Source: Roseimaritima multifibrata (GTDB lineage Bacteria; Planctomycetota; Planctomycetia; Pirellulales; Pirellulaceae). From it: a DNA stretch of 64,000 bases. The DNA is taken from NCBI RefSeq assembly GCF_007741495.1, contig NZ_CP036262.1, positions 3,534,001-3,598,000 of the forward strand, read 5' to 3'. This document shows, one piece after another, positions 15,602 to 24,838 of the stretch. A program made the position numbers and the translations under genes. The notes under the pieces were generated by a model. The model was given only the letters and a program-made list of their open reading frames with translations. It ran no database searches and was not told the origin of the DNA. Each line of letters starts with the position of its first letter. Within the stretch, counting starts at the first letter, position 1.

Positions 15602-17620
15602 ATGAGCACACGCATGAAGTCTTGCATCCTTCTGTTCTCGATCTTTTGCGTCTCATGCTTTGTCGTTTGTTGCAATGCCTCCGTCGCTGCGGCGGCAGAT
15701 TCGGACGTTCGCCAAGGCCCCGTGCCGGTGAACGCTGGCAGTGCGGGCGTAGGGCGTATGGTTCCTGACTTGAACCTGACGACCATTGATGGACGGGAGC
15801 TTCGTTTGAGTCAGCTAACCGACGCGGATGCGGTCGTGATTGCGATGACAGGGACCGGTTGCCCGCTCTGCCTGAAGTATGCGCCGACCTTGGCTGCTAT
15901 TGAAAAAGAGTATCGCGGTCGAGGCGTTCAGTTCCTGTTCGTAAATCCAAATGAATCGGAGGAAGTGGATCGGTTGCGTGCCGCAGTACAGGCTCACGGG
16001 TTGGAAGGACCCTATGTACGGGACGACGATCGATCGATTTCCCAGACGCTCAACGCCAAGTCGACCACCGAAGTCTTCGTCTTGGATCGTTCGCGAACCT
16101 TGGTCTATCGGGGAGCCGTGGATGATCAATACGGGTTTGGTTACGCGTTAGAGAATCCGCGTCGCACGTTTTTGAGGGATGCCCTCGAGGCGACTTTAAA
16201 GGGCCAGGCTCCCGTTCATGCCGCAATGACGGCTCCGGGATGCGAGCTGATCGTCCGAGCCAATTCGGAGGTCGCTAAGGCGGAGGTGACCTACCATCGG
16301 CAAATTGCCCGTATCATCAATCGCAACTGCATTGAATGCCATCGTGATACAGGGCTCGCGCCGATTCCGCTGGAAACCTATGAACAGGTTCGCGATTACG
16401 CCGGAATGATCGACAGCGTTGTCGATCGTGGCGTGATGCCTCCTTGGTTCGCGGCTCCTATGGCCAGTGAGCGTGAGAAAGCCGAATCCGAAACCGATCT
16501 GCACTGGGCAAATGAACGATCTTTGTCCGATGCCGAAAAGGCCGACTTAGCTGCCTGGATCGATGCGGAGACGCCGGAAGGAGACCCCGGTGATGCTCCT
16601 CTTCCGCGACAATTTCCCGACGGATGGTTGATCGGTAAACCGGATGCAGTCTACGAATTTGCCGAACCGGTAGCCGTGAAAGCGACTGGTTTCATGCCGT
16701 ACCAAAATATTACGGTCGAAACAAATTTAGAAGAAGGGAAATGGGTGCGAGCGATCGAAGTGCAGCCCGGCAATCGTTCTGTTGTGCATCACGTCATCGT
16801 GTCGCTAAAGTCAGGTGGCGCGGATGAACGAGACGGATACTGGGGGATTTACGTCCCGGGCAATAGTACGCTTGACTATCCCGAAGGTTATGCAAAGTGG
16901 TTGCCAGCTGGCGCGACGTTGCGATTTCAAATGCACTACACGCCCAACGGGACTGCGACCGAAGATAGCACCCGAATTGGATTGGTTTTCGCTGAAGAGC
17001 CGCCCAAGCATGAAGTGAAAGTCCACGCGATTGTCGATCCCCGTTTTAAAATTCCTGCTGGAGCCAACAATCACGAGGTCTCGGCGAAACTGGATGTCCC
17101 TGCCGATGTGGAAGTCCTGGGCTTTTTGCCTCACATGCATCTGCGTGGGAAGGCGGCGAAGTATGAACTGGTTCGTGATGGGGAAACCGAAACCTTGTTG
17201 GACGTCCCTCATTACGATTTCAATTGGCAATTGCTGTATCGCTTAGCCGCGCCTCGCCAACTGAAAACCGGAGACACGATCCGTTACACCTCATGGTACG
17301 ACAATAGTGCGGATAACCCCGCGAATCCCGATCCGAGTCGAGACGTTCGCTGGGGACAACAGACCTACGACGAAATGCACCTTGGATACGTCGAATACGT
17401 AGTGACTGCGGAAACGCCAGAAGAAAAACCGGTCGCGGATCAAAACAACGACCGCGCGAGATTGTTTCGCCTTTTGGACGTCAATAAAGACGGTGCAATC
17501 ACGCGTGATGAAGTCCGCCGACGAATGCCGCGTGATGAGTCGGCTGCGACAACCAAATTCGATCGACTCGACCGCGATAAGAACGGCAAAATCGACGCCG
17601 AGGAGCTGTCGCGTTTGTAG
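15602..17620 (+). CDS. exported redoxin / haem c / copper-monooxygenase-like fusion with EF-hands
   Basis: 672 residues from ATG 15602 (another ATG at 15614). A signal peptide covers about residues 1-31. Residues 50-205 are a thioredoxin-fold redoxin with Cys-x-x-Cys CPLC at 87-90. A haem c motif CIECH is at 243-247, followed by the planctomycete-type MPPWFA segment. Residues 380-600 look like the two-lobed copper type II ascorbate-dependent monooxygenase fold: His-His in VVHHVIV near 395, His in MHYTPNG near 444, and His-x-His in LPHMHLRG near 510. The last 40 residues hold two EF-hands (DVNKDGAITRDE and DRDKNGKIDAEE). The combination suggests an extracytoplasmic oxidoreductase; the substrate is unknown. 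Confidence 0.85.
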   Translation: MSTRMKSCILLFSIFCVSCFVVCCNASVAAAADSDVRQGPVPVNAGSAGVGRMVPDLNLTTIDGRELRLSQLTDADAVVIAMTGTGCPLCLKYAPTLAAIEKEYRGRGVQFLFVNPNESEEVDRLRAAVQAHGLEGPYVRDDDRSISQTLNAKSTTEVFVLDRSRTLVYRGAVDDQYGFGYALENPRRTFLRDALEATLKGQAPVHAAMTAPGCELIVRANSEVAKAEVTYHRQIARIINRNCIECHRDTGLAPIPLETYEQVRDYAGMIDSVVDRGVMPPWFAAPMASEREKAESETDLHWANERSLSDAEKADLAAWIDAETPEGDPGDAPLPRQFPDGWLIGKPDAVYEFAEPVAVKATGFMPYQNITVETNLEEGKWVRAIEVQPGNRSVVHHVIVSLKSGGADERDGYWGIYVPGNSTLDYPEGYAKWLPAGATLRFQMHYTPNGTATEDSTRIGLVFAEEPPKHEVKVHAIVDPRFKIPAGANNHEVSAKLDVPADVEVLGFLPHMHLRGKAAKYELVRDGETETLLDVPHYDFNWQLLYRLAAPRQLKTGDTIRYTSWYDNSADNPANPDPSRDVRWGQQTYDEMHLGYVEYVVTAETPEEKPVADQNNDRARLFRLLDVNKDGAITRDEVRRRMPRDESAATTKFDRLDRDKNGKIDAEELSRL

Positions 17621-17878
17621 GGCTGTCCTGGCTGCCGGGAATCCGCGCAGCAAATGCGAAGAACGATCGGTTTTCGTGATCGGGCACGGATTCTCTTTCC
17701 CCCCCAGCCTGATCGCGGACGGAATTACGTCAAGACGTCGCTTGCACTCTGCTTGCCAGCGGAGCGATTGTCCGATTGAAGATGGATGAGCAATTGGTAA
17801 GATCCATGACAGGCACTTGAGCAAACGCGTGCTTTTGGACTCATCGAATCCACCTATTGATCACGGATTGAAACCAGC

Positions 17879-18898
17879 ATGTCCCAGACGCTAGACGACA
17901 ACACAACCTTTCAGTGTTACCGAATTCAGAGTCATGATGGTGAGGTAAGTGGGAGCGTTGAAACTTGCACAATCGGAAGTCTGCCGGAGGGCGAAGTCCT
18001 GATTCGTGCCGCGTTCTCTGACGTGAACTACAAAGATGCACTTGCGGCAACCGGACACGGCAAAATCATTCGCGACTTCCCGTTGATTGGTGGGATCGAT
18101 GTATCGGGACGGGTCGAATCTTCCACGGACAATCGCTTCAAACCTGGCGATGCGGTGGTTGTCACGGGATGTGGTTTAGGCGAACGGCATGATGGTGGCT
18201 TTTCTGAATTCGTACGTGTTCCCGCCGATTGGGTTGTCCCCCTTTCGGATGCGTTAAGTTTGCAGCAGGCGATGGCGGTTGGAACGGCGGGGTTTACCGC
18301 TGCATTGGCGATTGACAGGATGGAATTGTGTGGTCAAACGCCCGACGGTGGTTCGGTCCTGGTCACCGGGGCGACCGGCGGTGTCGGCAGTTTTGCAATC
18401 AACATGCTGAAGGGACGCGGATACGAAGTGACCGCGTTGACAGGGAAACCCTCCTCCGCGGATTACCTCCGCGAGTTGGGGGCCAGTGAAGTTTTAATTC
18501 GCGGGGACTTAGAAATGGGGACGCGTCCTTTGGAACGTGCAAAGTTTGCAGGGGCAATCGACAGTCTGGGGGGCGATGTGCTCTCATGGATTACCCGCGT
18601 GATCCAGCCTTCTGGTAATATCGCATCGATTGGGCTTGCGGGCGGCAGCGCGTTAAATACGACGGTCATGCCATTCATTTTGCGAGGCATCAACCTGTTG
18701 GGAATCGATTCCGTAAACGTCCCGCAACGTGCACGGCGTGAAGTTTGGAAACGGATCGCTACCGACCTCCGTCCATCGCACTTTGATAAGATCGTAACAC
18801 GGCAGGTCACGCTGGGCGAATTGAACGATGTGTTCAAAAGTTTCATCGATGGCCAGGTCACGGGACGAACGATCGTCAAAATTTCCGACGTCCATTAG
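17879..18898 (+). CDS. YhdH/AcuI-type NADPH-dependent acryloyl-CoA/quinone reductase
   Basis: A 339-residue zinc-free medium-chain reductase. The N-terminal catalytic half has SDVNYKDALAATGHGKIIR and PLIGGIDVSG, characteristic of the YhdH/AcuI group. The Rossmann site GATGGVGS follows. Family knowledge: AcuI reduces acryloyl-CoA to propionyl-CoA using NADPH; the E. coli YhdH homologue acts similarly. Length is normal. Start is ATG 17879. It lies 140 bp before a small monooxygenase-like gene on the same strand. No DMSP genes are near, so a detoxifying role is only inferred. Confidence 0.9.
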   Translation: MSQTLDDNTTFQCYRIQSHDGEVSGSVETCTIGSLPEGEVLIRAAFSDVNYKDALAATGHGKIIRDFPLIGGIDVSGRVESSTDNRFKPGDAVVVTGCGLGERHDGGFSEFVRVPADWVVPLSDALSLQQAMAVGTAGFTAALAIDRMELCGQTPDGGSVLVTGATGGVGSFAINMLKGRGYEVTALTGKPSSADYLRELGASEVLIRGDLEMGTRPLERAKFAGAIDSLGGDVLSWITRVIQPSGNIASIGLAGGSALNTTVMPFILRGINLLGIDSVNVPQRARREVWKRIATDLRPSHFDKIVTRQVTLGELNDVFKSFIDGQVTGRTIVKISDVH

Positions 18899-19041
18899 AA
18901 TCCGTTCTACCGCATGTTTGGTTTGAATCGCTTTGATTCTCCATGAATATGCTGGTTCACGGGGTTGCTGTCAGCTGGCAATTTTCCGCGAAACGCTCTT
19001 TGTACTAAATCACTTTATCTTTACACCTTCGAAAATTATTG

Positions 19042-19332
19042 ATGTCAAAACTGACCATTGTTGCAAATTTCAAAGTCAAGTCCGACAAGATCGATGTCGT
19101 TAGAGCCGAGCTTGAAAAGATGATCGGCCCAACTCGCCAGGAGGAGGGTTGTCTCCAATACGACCTCCACCAGGACAACGACAATCCAGCGCATTTCATG
19201 TTCTATGAAAACTGGGAATCACGTGAGCTATGGCAATTACATTCGGCTAGCGACCACGTTCAGGCATACCGCAAAGCCAGCGAGGGAATGATCGAAGAGT
19301 TTGTCCTCAATGAAATGACTCACATCGCGTAA
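19042..19332 (+). CDS. antibiotic biosynthesis monooxygenase (ABM)-domain protein
   Basis: A 96-residue ferredoxin-like fold protein. The pattern LTIVANFKVKSDKIDVVRAEL, EEGCLQYDLHQD and HFMFYENWES is typical of YgiN/ABM dimeric alpha-beta-barrel monooxygenases acting on quinols or similar aromatics without cofactor. Start ATG 19042 is used; the codon before is TTG. It follows the reductase gene and may share its transcript. Confidence 0.85.
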   Translation: MSKLTIVANFKVKSDKIDVVRAELEKMIGPTRQEEGCLQYDLHQDNDNPAHFMFYENWESRELWQLHSASDHVQAYRKASEGMIEEFVLNEMTHIA

Positions 19333-19811
19333 TAGGACGGTATGTGGATCGGTGACCTCCCGTAGGCGAACCTCTCCAAGGCTCGCAAGTACCATCGTCG
19401 GGGAGAGACGTGAAATTCATTGGTGAAGATGCCCGAGTGGGAACCACCGTCTGGCGACGGCAGTCATGTAGCAATGATCGTCAGAGCGTGGACAGCCCGG
19501 CAACAGGTCATCTATCAATTTCACGCCCCGCATTTCAAGCGATTCTGATATCCCCTGTCGGCCTCCTCTTCGCCAGAACAAGCCTTTAAGTCGGATTCAA
19601 TTGAACTCGATAGCGAACAGGTGGTTCAAAATCAAACCTGTTTTGAGCGAGTTTGTTTTAAGGGCGAGGGTAGCCAGATTTTCTTTGCTAACAGAATTGC
19701 TCAGGTGCGCCACCATGTATCCGGTTCCTGCACCGATGAATTCGCATCGCCATTTAAATCTGGAGCACAACGCACCCAGGTCGACAATCGGTTTTGTTCG
19801 TTCTGATCCGT
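19333..19811. other. 479-bp intergenic region
   Basis: No supported gene. It contains the family D repeat (19441-19512) followed by a tail reading ATCAATTTCACGCCCC, which resembles tails at 30837 and 63660. Confidence 0.5.
19441..19512. repeat. dispersed repeat, family D (copy 1)
   Basis: Starts GAACCACCGTCTGGCGACGG and ends GGACAGCCCGGCAACAGGTC. The copy at 30743-30834 has the same two ends with a 20-base longer middle. Both are intergenic. Confidence 0.6.
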
Positions 19812-20507
19812 TTAGGCATAAGCCACCCAGCCGCGAAAAGCGAAGCCGACGTAGAACAGGCTGACGTTTGAAAATCCAGCCTCTTTCAGAATGGCCTCGT
19901 CCTCTTCGGGAGTGAGGATCGACAACTGGGAATCGATTGCATCGCGAGCTTTATTCGCGTTTTCGGATTCGACACCGGAGCTGACCGCAAAGGCTGCGTA
20001 TCGCGACAGCCACACAGCCCGTTCTCCATCACCTTGAGGAACGCTCAGGTGAGCCACAACGAGTGGTGCGCCGGGTTTCAGACGTCTGCGAATTTCGCTC
20101 GCCATTCGCCGACGTTCTTCACGTTCGACAAAGTGCATCGTCAGGATGCAAGTTGCTGCATCGAATGGGCCGTCAGGGGTAACGTCAATGAAGCCGTGGT
20201 GCAATTGAACACGTGATGCAATTGGCCCCATGGTTTGTTCGGCCAACGTCAGCATCTCTGCGGACGGATCAACTCCGTCAAAAGACCAGCTGGGCTGAGC
20301 CTCTGCAAAAACCTTCAGCTCTAATCCGCCGCCAGCCCCGACGACGAGGATGCGACCATTTTCCGGGACACGCTCTGCCAAGAGCCAGCACACCATCCGT
20401 TGCATGTCTGAAAATCCCGGCACGAACCGTGGCGGACCTTCGGTATAACGTGCGACTGCATCGGTGTTGGAGAACGCACTCTCAGTGAAGTATTTGTCCT
20501 CATCCAT
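19812..20507 (-). CDS. class I SAM-dependent methyltransferase
   Basis: 231 residues from ATG 20507. Motif I is ILVVGAGGGLEL, followed by the acidic end of strand 2 in FDGVDPSAEML, and motif IV ATCILTMHFV. The C-terminal FYVGFAFRGWVAYA is shared by a small-molecule methyltransferase subgroup. The start overlaps the upstream Rrf2 gene stop in ATGGATGA and AAAGGGG lies upstream, so translation is probably coupled. The substrate is unknown. Confidence 0.88.
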   Translation of the reverse strand: MDEDKYFTESAFSNTDAVARYTEGPPRFVPGFSDMQRMVCWLLAERVPENGRILVVGAGGGLELKVFAEAQPSWSFDGVDPSAEMLTLAEQTMGPIASRVQLHHGFIDVTPDGPFDAATCILTMHFVEREERRRMASEIRRRLKPGAPLVVAHLSVPQGDGERAVWLSRYAAFAVSSGVESENANKARDAIDSQLSILTPEEDEAILKEAGFSNVSLFYVGFAFRGWVAYA

Positions 20508-20964
20508 CAGTGTCCCCTTTGGATTTGCCTTTACGGCTACGAGCAACGATACGGGTATGGCAGTCCGCGCTTAACTTGGCGAGTGTTACATCGCCAAGTC
20601 GGGTGAGCAGAAGTTCTTCGGCCTCATCAAAAGTTTGTTGCAGTGCCGCATTGACTACCTGTTCAACGAGGCACTCTGGTGACTCGGTGCGATTCCCGAT
20701 CGCAACCAGTGAAGGACTGCCAACGGCTGTGTAGATATGCCGCAACGTTACGTTTGCCAAATCACACGAAAGCGTCCATCCCCCGCCATGCCCCTTTTCC
20801 GATTGCACATAGCCTTGCTTCCGAAGTCCTGCCATTGTGCGGCGCACTACCACCGGATTGGTGTTTATCATCTTTGAAAGGTCCTCGGACGTGACAGGCC
20901 CATCACGCTCAGCGAGGTGGAGCAGGATGTGAAGCACGCCAGAAAGTTTGCTATCGCGTCTCAT
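20500..20964 (-). CDS. Rrf2-family transcriptional regulator
   Basis: 154 residues from ATG 20964, which gives MRRDSKLSGVLHILLHLAE, the usual Rrf2 N-terminus. The winged helix contains SEDLSKMINTNPVVVRRTMAGLRKQG split by the family turn, then KGHGGGWTLS. It lacks the three closely spaced Cys of IscR/NsrR, so it is probably of the YwnA/YwgB type without an Fe-S cluster. It overlaps the methyltransferase gene and probably controls it. The bases just upstream of the start (GTAA-N9-TTAC at about 20966-20982) form a small inverted repeat that could be its operator. Confidence 0.85.
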   Translation of the reverse strand: MRRDSKLSGVLHILLHLAERDGPVTSEDLSKMINTNPVVVRRTMAGLRKQGYVQSEKGHGGGWTLSCDLANVTLRHIYTAVGSPSLVAIGNRTESPECLVEQVVNAALQQTFDEAEELLLTRLGDVTLAKLSADCHTRIVARSRKGKSKGDTDG

Positions 20965-21631
20965 GTAACTAATGGTATTACGTGATACGGCGGACGCCAA
21001 TGGTCGGTACTTGCGGTGTGATGGTAAAGCGAAGATCCCCAACAACGCCTGGGATCACACGCCGCCTTGACGCTTGCATCTCGATGGTCTCCATCAAGCA
21101 GGAACAGTACCGCCCGGAATCCCTCCACCAGCTACAGCGGTGGTCGTATCCTGGTTACGACCAGACAGACTGGTTCTTAGGCACATCGCAGCACGCCTGT
21201 TTCCACTCAGGCGTCCTTCCTGTGTCAGTCGACTGTACGGAATGCATCAGCGGTCTGTCGATTTAGTTAGCCGTTTAGGCGCTAGCCTCGGTTCTTGGAG
21301 GACGAAACCGAGGCTATCGCCTAAACGGCTAACATTGAAAATCGAAACTGGGCTCAATCAACCGAGGCTATCGCCTAAACGGCTAACATTAAAATCGAAA
21401 ATGGACTCAATCAACAAACCGTCAACGGCTTCGACAGCTTCTGTTCGATCGTAAGTCGCATCAGTGAACCGACCTCCTGAGTTGTGATGTCCATCATTGG
21501 GCAGCGTTGTACGCACCCGCGACGCGTGGAAAACGTCAATTGCCACCGACTGAGCCTTGAAAGTGACGACGGGATTGGAACTAATTAAGTAATTTCCACG
21601 CCCCTGTCGATTCGGGAATTCGGTTAGCGAG
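20965..21631. other. 667-bp intergenic region with inverted and direct repeats
   Basis: No supported gene. The region between the divergent-facing Rrf2 and sulfatase units is dominated by the repeats at 21266-21414. Confidence 0.5.
21266..21414. repeat. inverted plus tandem direct repeat, family E
   Basis: A 26-bp arm (21266-21291, GTTAGCCGTTTAGGCGC...) is inverted at 21308-21333. The right arm heads a 54-bp unit that is repeated directly at 21362-21414; each unit is CCGAGGCTATCGCC, then AAACGGCTAACATT, then an A-rich stretch ending CTCAATCAA. The arms give a strong hairpin with a 16-base loop. Confidence 0.8.
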
Positions 21632-23059
21632 CTAACGTTTGTCGTCGGATGATTTGTTTGGCGTTTTGGCCGGCTTCTTTTTCCCTCGGGTTTGATGGTT
21701 TAATGCGTCCCGTTCCGTCTGTTGACCTTTGTCGTTGCATTCCTTCATCCAGCGGTCCAGCTCATTCTTCAGTTCTGTTTTGACGGTGTCGTATTGTGGG
21801 TCTCCGGCCAGATTGACCATCTCGTAGGGATCTTTCTGGATGTCGTAAAGTTCAATTTCAGGACGCTGCTGATAGCGTGTCACCCAATCTTTTGCGTGGG
21901 CGTCCCCAGTTCCTGCTAAGGTTTGCCAACTCTTGAAAACAGCCGTGACAGATGCTGCACATTGGAATTCAACGTCTGGTGTAAAGTTCCAGATGTATTT
22001 GAATTGCTTGGATCGGACCGAGCGAATTCCAAAGTGTTCGGAACCCGAATTGATTCCCCTTGTCGTCATTTCGCCAAAGACGTATTGCTTGTGGGTTGGG
22101 GCACCTGCGAAAACGTCTAACAAGCTTTTTCCTTGCAGCGTCTTTCCTGGGATTCCGCCGGCAACTTCGATGAAGGTTGGTAGGAGGTCGACGTATTCGA
22201 CAAGTGCTTGATTGACGCTGCCCCGAGCGATCTTTCCAGGCCAGCGTGCGATCATGCCGGATTGCAAACCGCTGTCGTAACACGTCCATTTTGCGAAAGG
22301 GAATGAACTGCCTTGCTCACTGACAACGATCAGCAGCGTGTTGTCCTGCATACCGTGTTTGGCAAGCATGGTTAATGTCTCGCCGACCTGTCCGTCGAAG
22401 TAGCTGACCTCGGCCAAGTAACGAGACATGGCTTCACGGGTCTGGGGCGTGTCTACAAAATTGGGTGGCAGCACAATTTTGTTGGGCGGATATTGCGACG
22501 CATCCCCTTTGTTCCACGGGGTGTGTGGTTCGTTGGAACAGAGGAGCAAGCAGAATGGATCGTTGTTGCTTGCACAGTCAGTAATGAATTCTTCCGTGAG
22601 GGCAAAGTCTGGATTGTTTCCCCTTCCAATCTTCTCCCACTGAAACGCTTGAGCGGGAGCAACGTGAGTCTTTCCGCTTTGAGCAACACGGTAACCGAGT
22701 TTTCCCAAATGTTGAACGATTGTTCTGGTGCCTCGGTTCACTCGAGTGTGGTTCGGGTAAGCACCGCTTTTTACGGGATACAGCCCGGTGTAAATATTGT
22801 GCCGTGTGGGCGAGCACATTGGGGCGGCTTGAAAGCATTGGGTGAATCGCATTCCCTGTTGGGCCAGAGCATCGATATGGGGCGTGTGAGCTTGCCCGCC
22901 ATAGCAGCCGAGGTCACGAAAGGTGCAATCATCGGCAATCACAAAGAGGATGTTGGGGCGTTCCGCGAATCCTCTGACGCAGCAAACGCACAGCAACCCA
23001 AATGCAAGAGAGCGGAAAGGATGGTTCACGGACGAGTTCCGAGTGGGAGAGAACGACAA
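21632..23059 (-). CDS. exported sulfatase, N-sulfoglucosamine sulfohydrolase-like
   Basis: Up to 475 residues. The formylglycine site is Cys82 in PMCSPTRHNIYTG (canonical C-x-P-x-R) and the metal pair is Asp43-Asp44 in IADDCTFRD. VSEQGSSFPFAKWTCYD near the second metal site resembles heparan N-sulfatase-like enzymes rather than arylsulfatase A. No ATG exists near the N-terminus: the frame opens at TTG 23059, and GTG 23029 gives a cleaner signal peptide (FRSLAFGLLCVCCVRGFA). The Lys-rich C-terminus is unusual. It lies 287 bp after the next sulfatase gene on the same strand. Confidence 0.9.
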   Translation of the reverse strand: MSFSPTRNSSVNHPFRSLAFGLLCVCCVRGFAERPNILFVIADDCTFRDLGCYGGQAHTPHIDALAQQGMRFTQCFQAAPMCSPTRHNIYTGLYPVKSGAYPNHTRVNRGTRTIVQHLGKLGYRVAQSGKTHVAPAQAFQWEKIGRGNNPDFALTEEFITDCASNNDPFCLLLCSNEPHTPWNKGDASQYPPNKIVLPPNFVDTPQTREAMSRYLAEVSYFDGQVGETLTMLAKHGMQDNTLLIVVSEQGSSFPFAKWTCYDSGLQSGMIARWPGKIARGSVNQALVEYVDLLPTFIEVAGGIPGKTLQGKSLLDVFAGAPTHKQYVFGEMTTRGINSGSEHFGIRSVRSKQFKYIWNFTPDVEFQCAASVTAVFKSWQTLAGTGDAHAKDWVTRYQQRPEIELYDIQKDPYEMVNLAGDPQYDTVKTELKNELDRWMKECNDKGQQTERDALNHQTRGKKKPAKTPNKSSDDKR

Positions 23060-23219
23060 GGGGTTAGCCCGGATTATAGTTCATCCAATCGAACATCGCC
23101 TGAACGATTCGTCGTGCGCAACCATTGACCCAATGCCCATTACTTTGGCAACTGCGGGCGGGTTTTCAAGCGGATCAGTGCAAGCTGTCTGAAAAAATCA
23201 TTGTGCTTTTCAATACGAT

Positions 23220-23263
23220 TGCCGGACGGGTCGCGTCGTTCCGCTAGGAAGGTAGATGGCGTT
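23220..23263. repeat. dispersed repeat, family C (copy 2)
   Basis: Same orientation as 15067-15111: GCCGGACGGGTCGCG, CGTTCCGC, then GGTAGATGGCGTT. It occupies most of the informative part of the 287-bp gap between two sulfatase genes. Confidence 0.6.
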
Positions 23264-23346
23264 GACCTTTTGTCCACGGAGCCCCAGAGATGGCAGGTGG
23301 GCATCCAGAAATCGACTGCGGAAGCTCAGTCTTAACACGCGGCCTA

Positions 23347-24831
23347 CTACTTGGCCTTTGCGGCGTTGAAATAGTACTTGTACCAATTGATTTCTTGGCG
23401 ATTCAGCGGTTTCGCTGGCATGCCCGCAGGTTTTAGCTCGTTCGTCCAAGCGTCCAGTTCGGAACGCATTGACTTGGCAATTTCGGTGTTTGCGGTGAGG
23501 ACATCCTGTTGTTCCTCCGGATCCTTCGCCAAATCATACAGCCACTCGTTTCCGTCGCTGGTAAATAAGTACTTCCAGTTTCCGCGGCGCATCGCCGCTT
23601 GGTTCCAGAACCGCCAGTAGAGTGCACGTTCCGGTGGCTTAGCGTTTCCTGTCAGCCATCTTGTAAGCGAGATTCCGTCCAGTTCTGACGCGTCCTTGAT
23701 TCCAGCGGCCGAGATTGCGGTTGCCGTCATATCCAGGCTGATTACCGGTGAGTCAACGACAATCCCCTTGGGAAGCCTGGCGGGCCATGACCAGATCATC
23801 GGAACGCGGATCCCCCCTTCGGCCAGCATTCCCTTTTCGCCGCGAAGGGGATCGTTACGCGATCCATCCCATGCCGGACCTGGCTTATTGACTGGCAATA
23901 CATCTAACATCGGTTGGCCCGTCTGAGCCCCCAAGGGAGCTCCGTTGTCGCTCGTGAACATGATCAGTGTGTTCTCGGCAATCCCCAGGTCTTTCAGGCG
24001 TGCTTTGATTTGGCCGATCCCCTCGTCGACCGCGTTGATCATTGCCAGTCCCGTGCGGCGTCGCTCAGGCATCTTGCCGGGAAAGCGGCTAAGGTATTTT
24101 TCGGACGCTTCCAAGGGAACGTGGGGAGCGTAGTGTGCAACGTAAAGAAAGAATGGCTCGTCTGCATGTCTTTGGATGAAACCAAGTGCGGCGTCGGTTT
24201 GAACGTCGACGCGAAATCGCGGGTCCTGTACCACTTGGCCGTTTTTCGCGAGGCTTTTTCCGTCAATCGAATAGTTGGCCCAGTAGGGTGAGCGTTCGCC
24301 TTTGAAAAATTCTTCGAAGCCTCGTCCTTGTGGGTAGTAGGGCATCGCCAATTCGCGACGAACCTGTACTCGATTGTTTTTGATCCCGTTTGGTTGGTGT
24401 TGCTTGGCCCAGCGGAGGCTGAGCGCGTTTGGTTCCAAGTGCCATTTGCCAACCATGCCCGTCACGTAGCCGGCAGCTTGCAAGCGGTCAGCGATGGTCG
24501 TTTCGCTAAGCGGGAGCGGGCAATCTGGAATCGTGTCAAATCCGAAACGCTGCTGATAGCGACCGGTGATCAAACCGGCGCGCGATGGGGAGCACTGAGG
24601 AGCCGTGATATAGGCATCCGTAAACAAAACCCCTTCATCTGCCAACGCGTCCAGGTGAGGTGTTTTTACATCGCTTAGGGTTCCATGTTTTCCAAGGTCG
24701 CCATATCCCCAGTCATCGGCAAACAGGATGATGATATTCGGTTTGCTCGCTTCGTTTTCCGCCGATGATGCTGTCTGAGTAGTGCAGGCCACGAGAATCG
24801 CGATCAGCAGGATTCGATAGGTGTTTTGCAT
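23347..24831 (-). CDS. exported sulfatase, arylsulfatase A type
   Basis: 494 residues from ATG 24831, chosen because the signal peptide ILLIAILVACTTQTASSA follows at once; the frame extends 80 codons further but that part is an out-of-frame reading of the sulfatase remnant upstream. Formylglycine site Cys80 in PQCSPSRAGLITG; metal residues Asp39-Asp40 in FADDWGYGD and MFTSDNGAPLG later. GMVGKWHLEP holds the catalytic Lys and His. Likely a periplasmic or secreted polysaccharide sulfatase. A GAAGAAG stretch precedes the start. Confidence 0.95.
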   Translation of the reverse strand: MQNTYRILLIAILVACTTQTASSAENEASKPNIIILFADDWGYGDLGKHGTLSDVKTPHLDALADEGVLFTDAYITAPQCSPSRAGLITGRYQQRFGFDTIPDCPLPLSETTIADRLQAAGYVTGMVGKWHLEPNALSLRWAKQHQPNGIKNNRVQVRRELAMPYYPQGRGFEEFFKGERSPYWANYSIDGKSLAKNGQVVQDPRFRVDVQTDAALGFIQRHADEPFFLYVAHYAPHVPLEASEKYLSRFPGKMPERRRTGLAMINAVDEGIGQIKARLKDLGIAENTLIMFTSDNGAPLGAQTGQPMLDVLPVNKPGPAWDGSRNDPLRGEKGMLAEGGIRVPMIWSWPARLPKGIVVDSPVISLDMTATAISAAGIKDASELDGISLTRWLTGNAKPPERALYWRFWNQAAMRRGNWKYLFTSDGNEWLYDLAKDPEEQQDVLTANTEIAKSMRSELDAWTNELKPAGMPAKPLNRQEINWYKYYFNAAKAK

Positions 24832-24838
24832 GCTTCTT

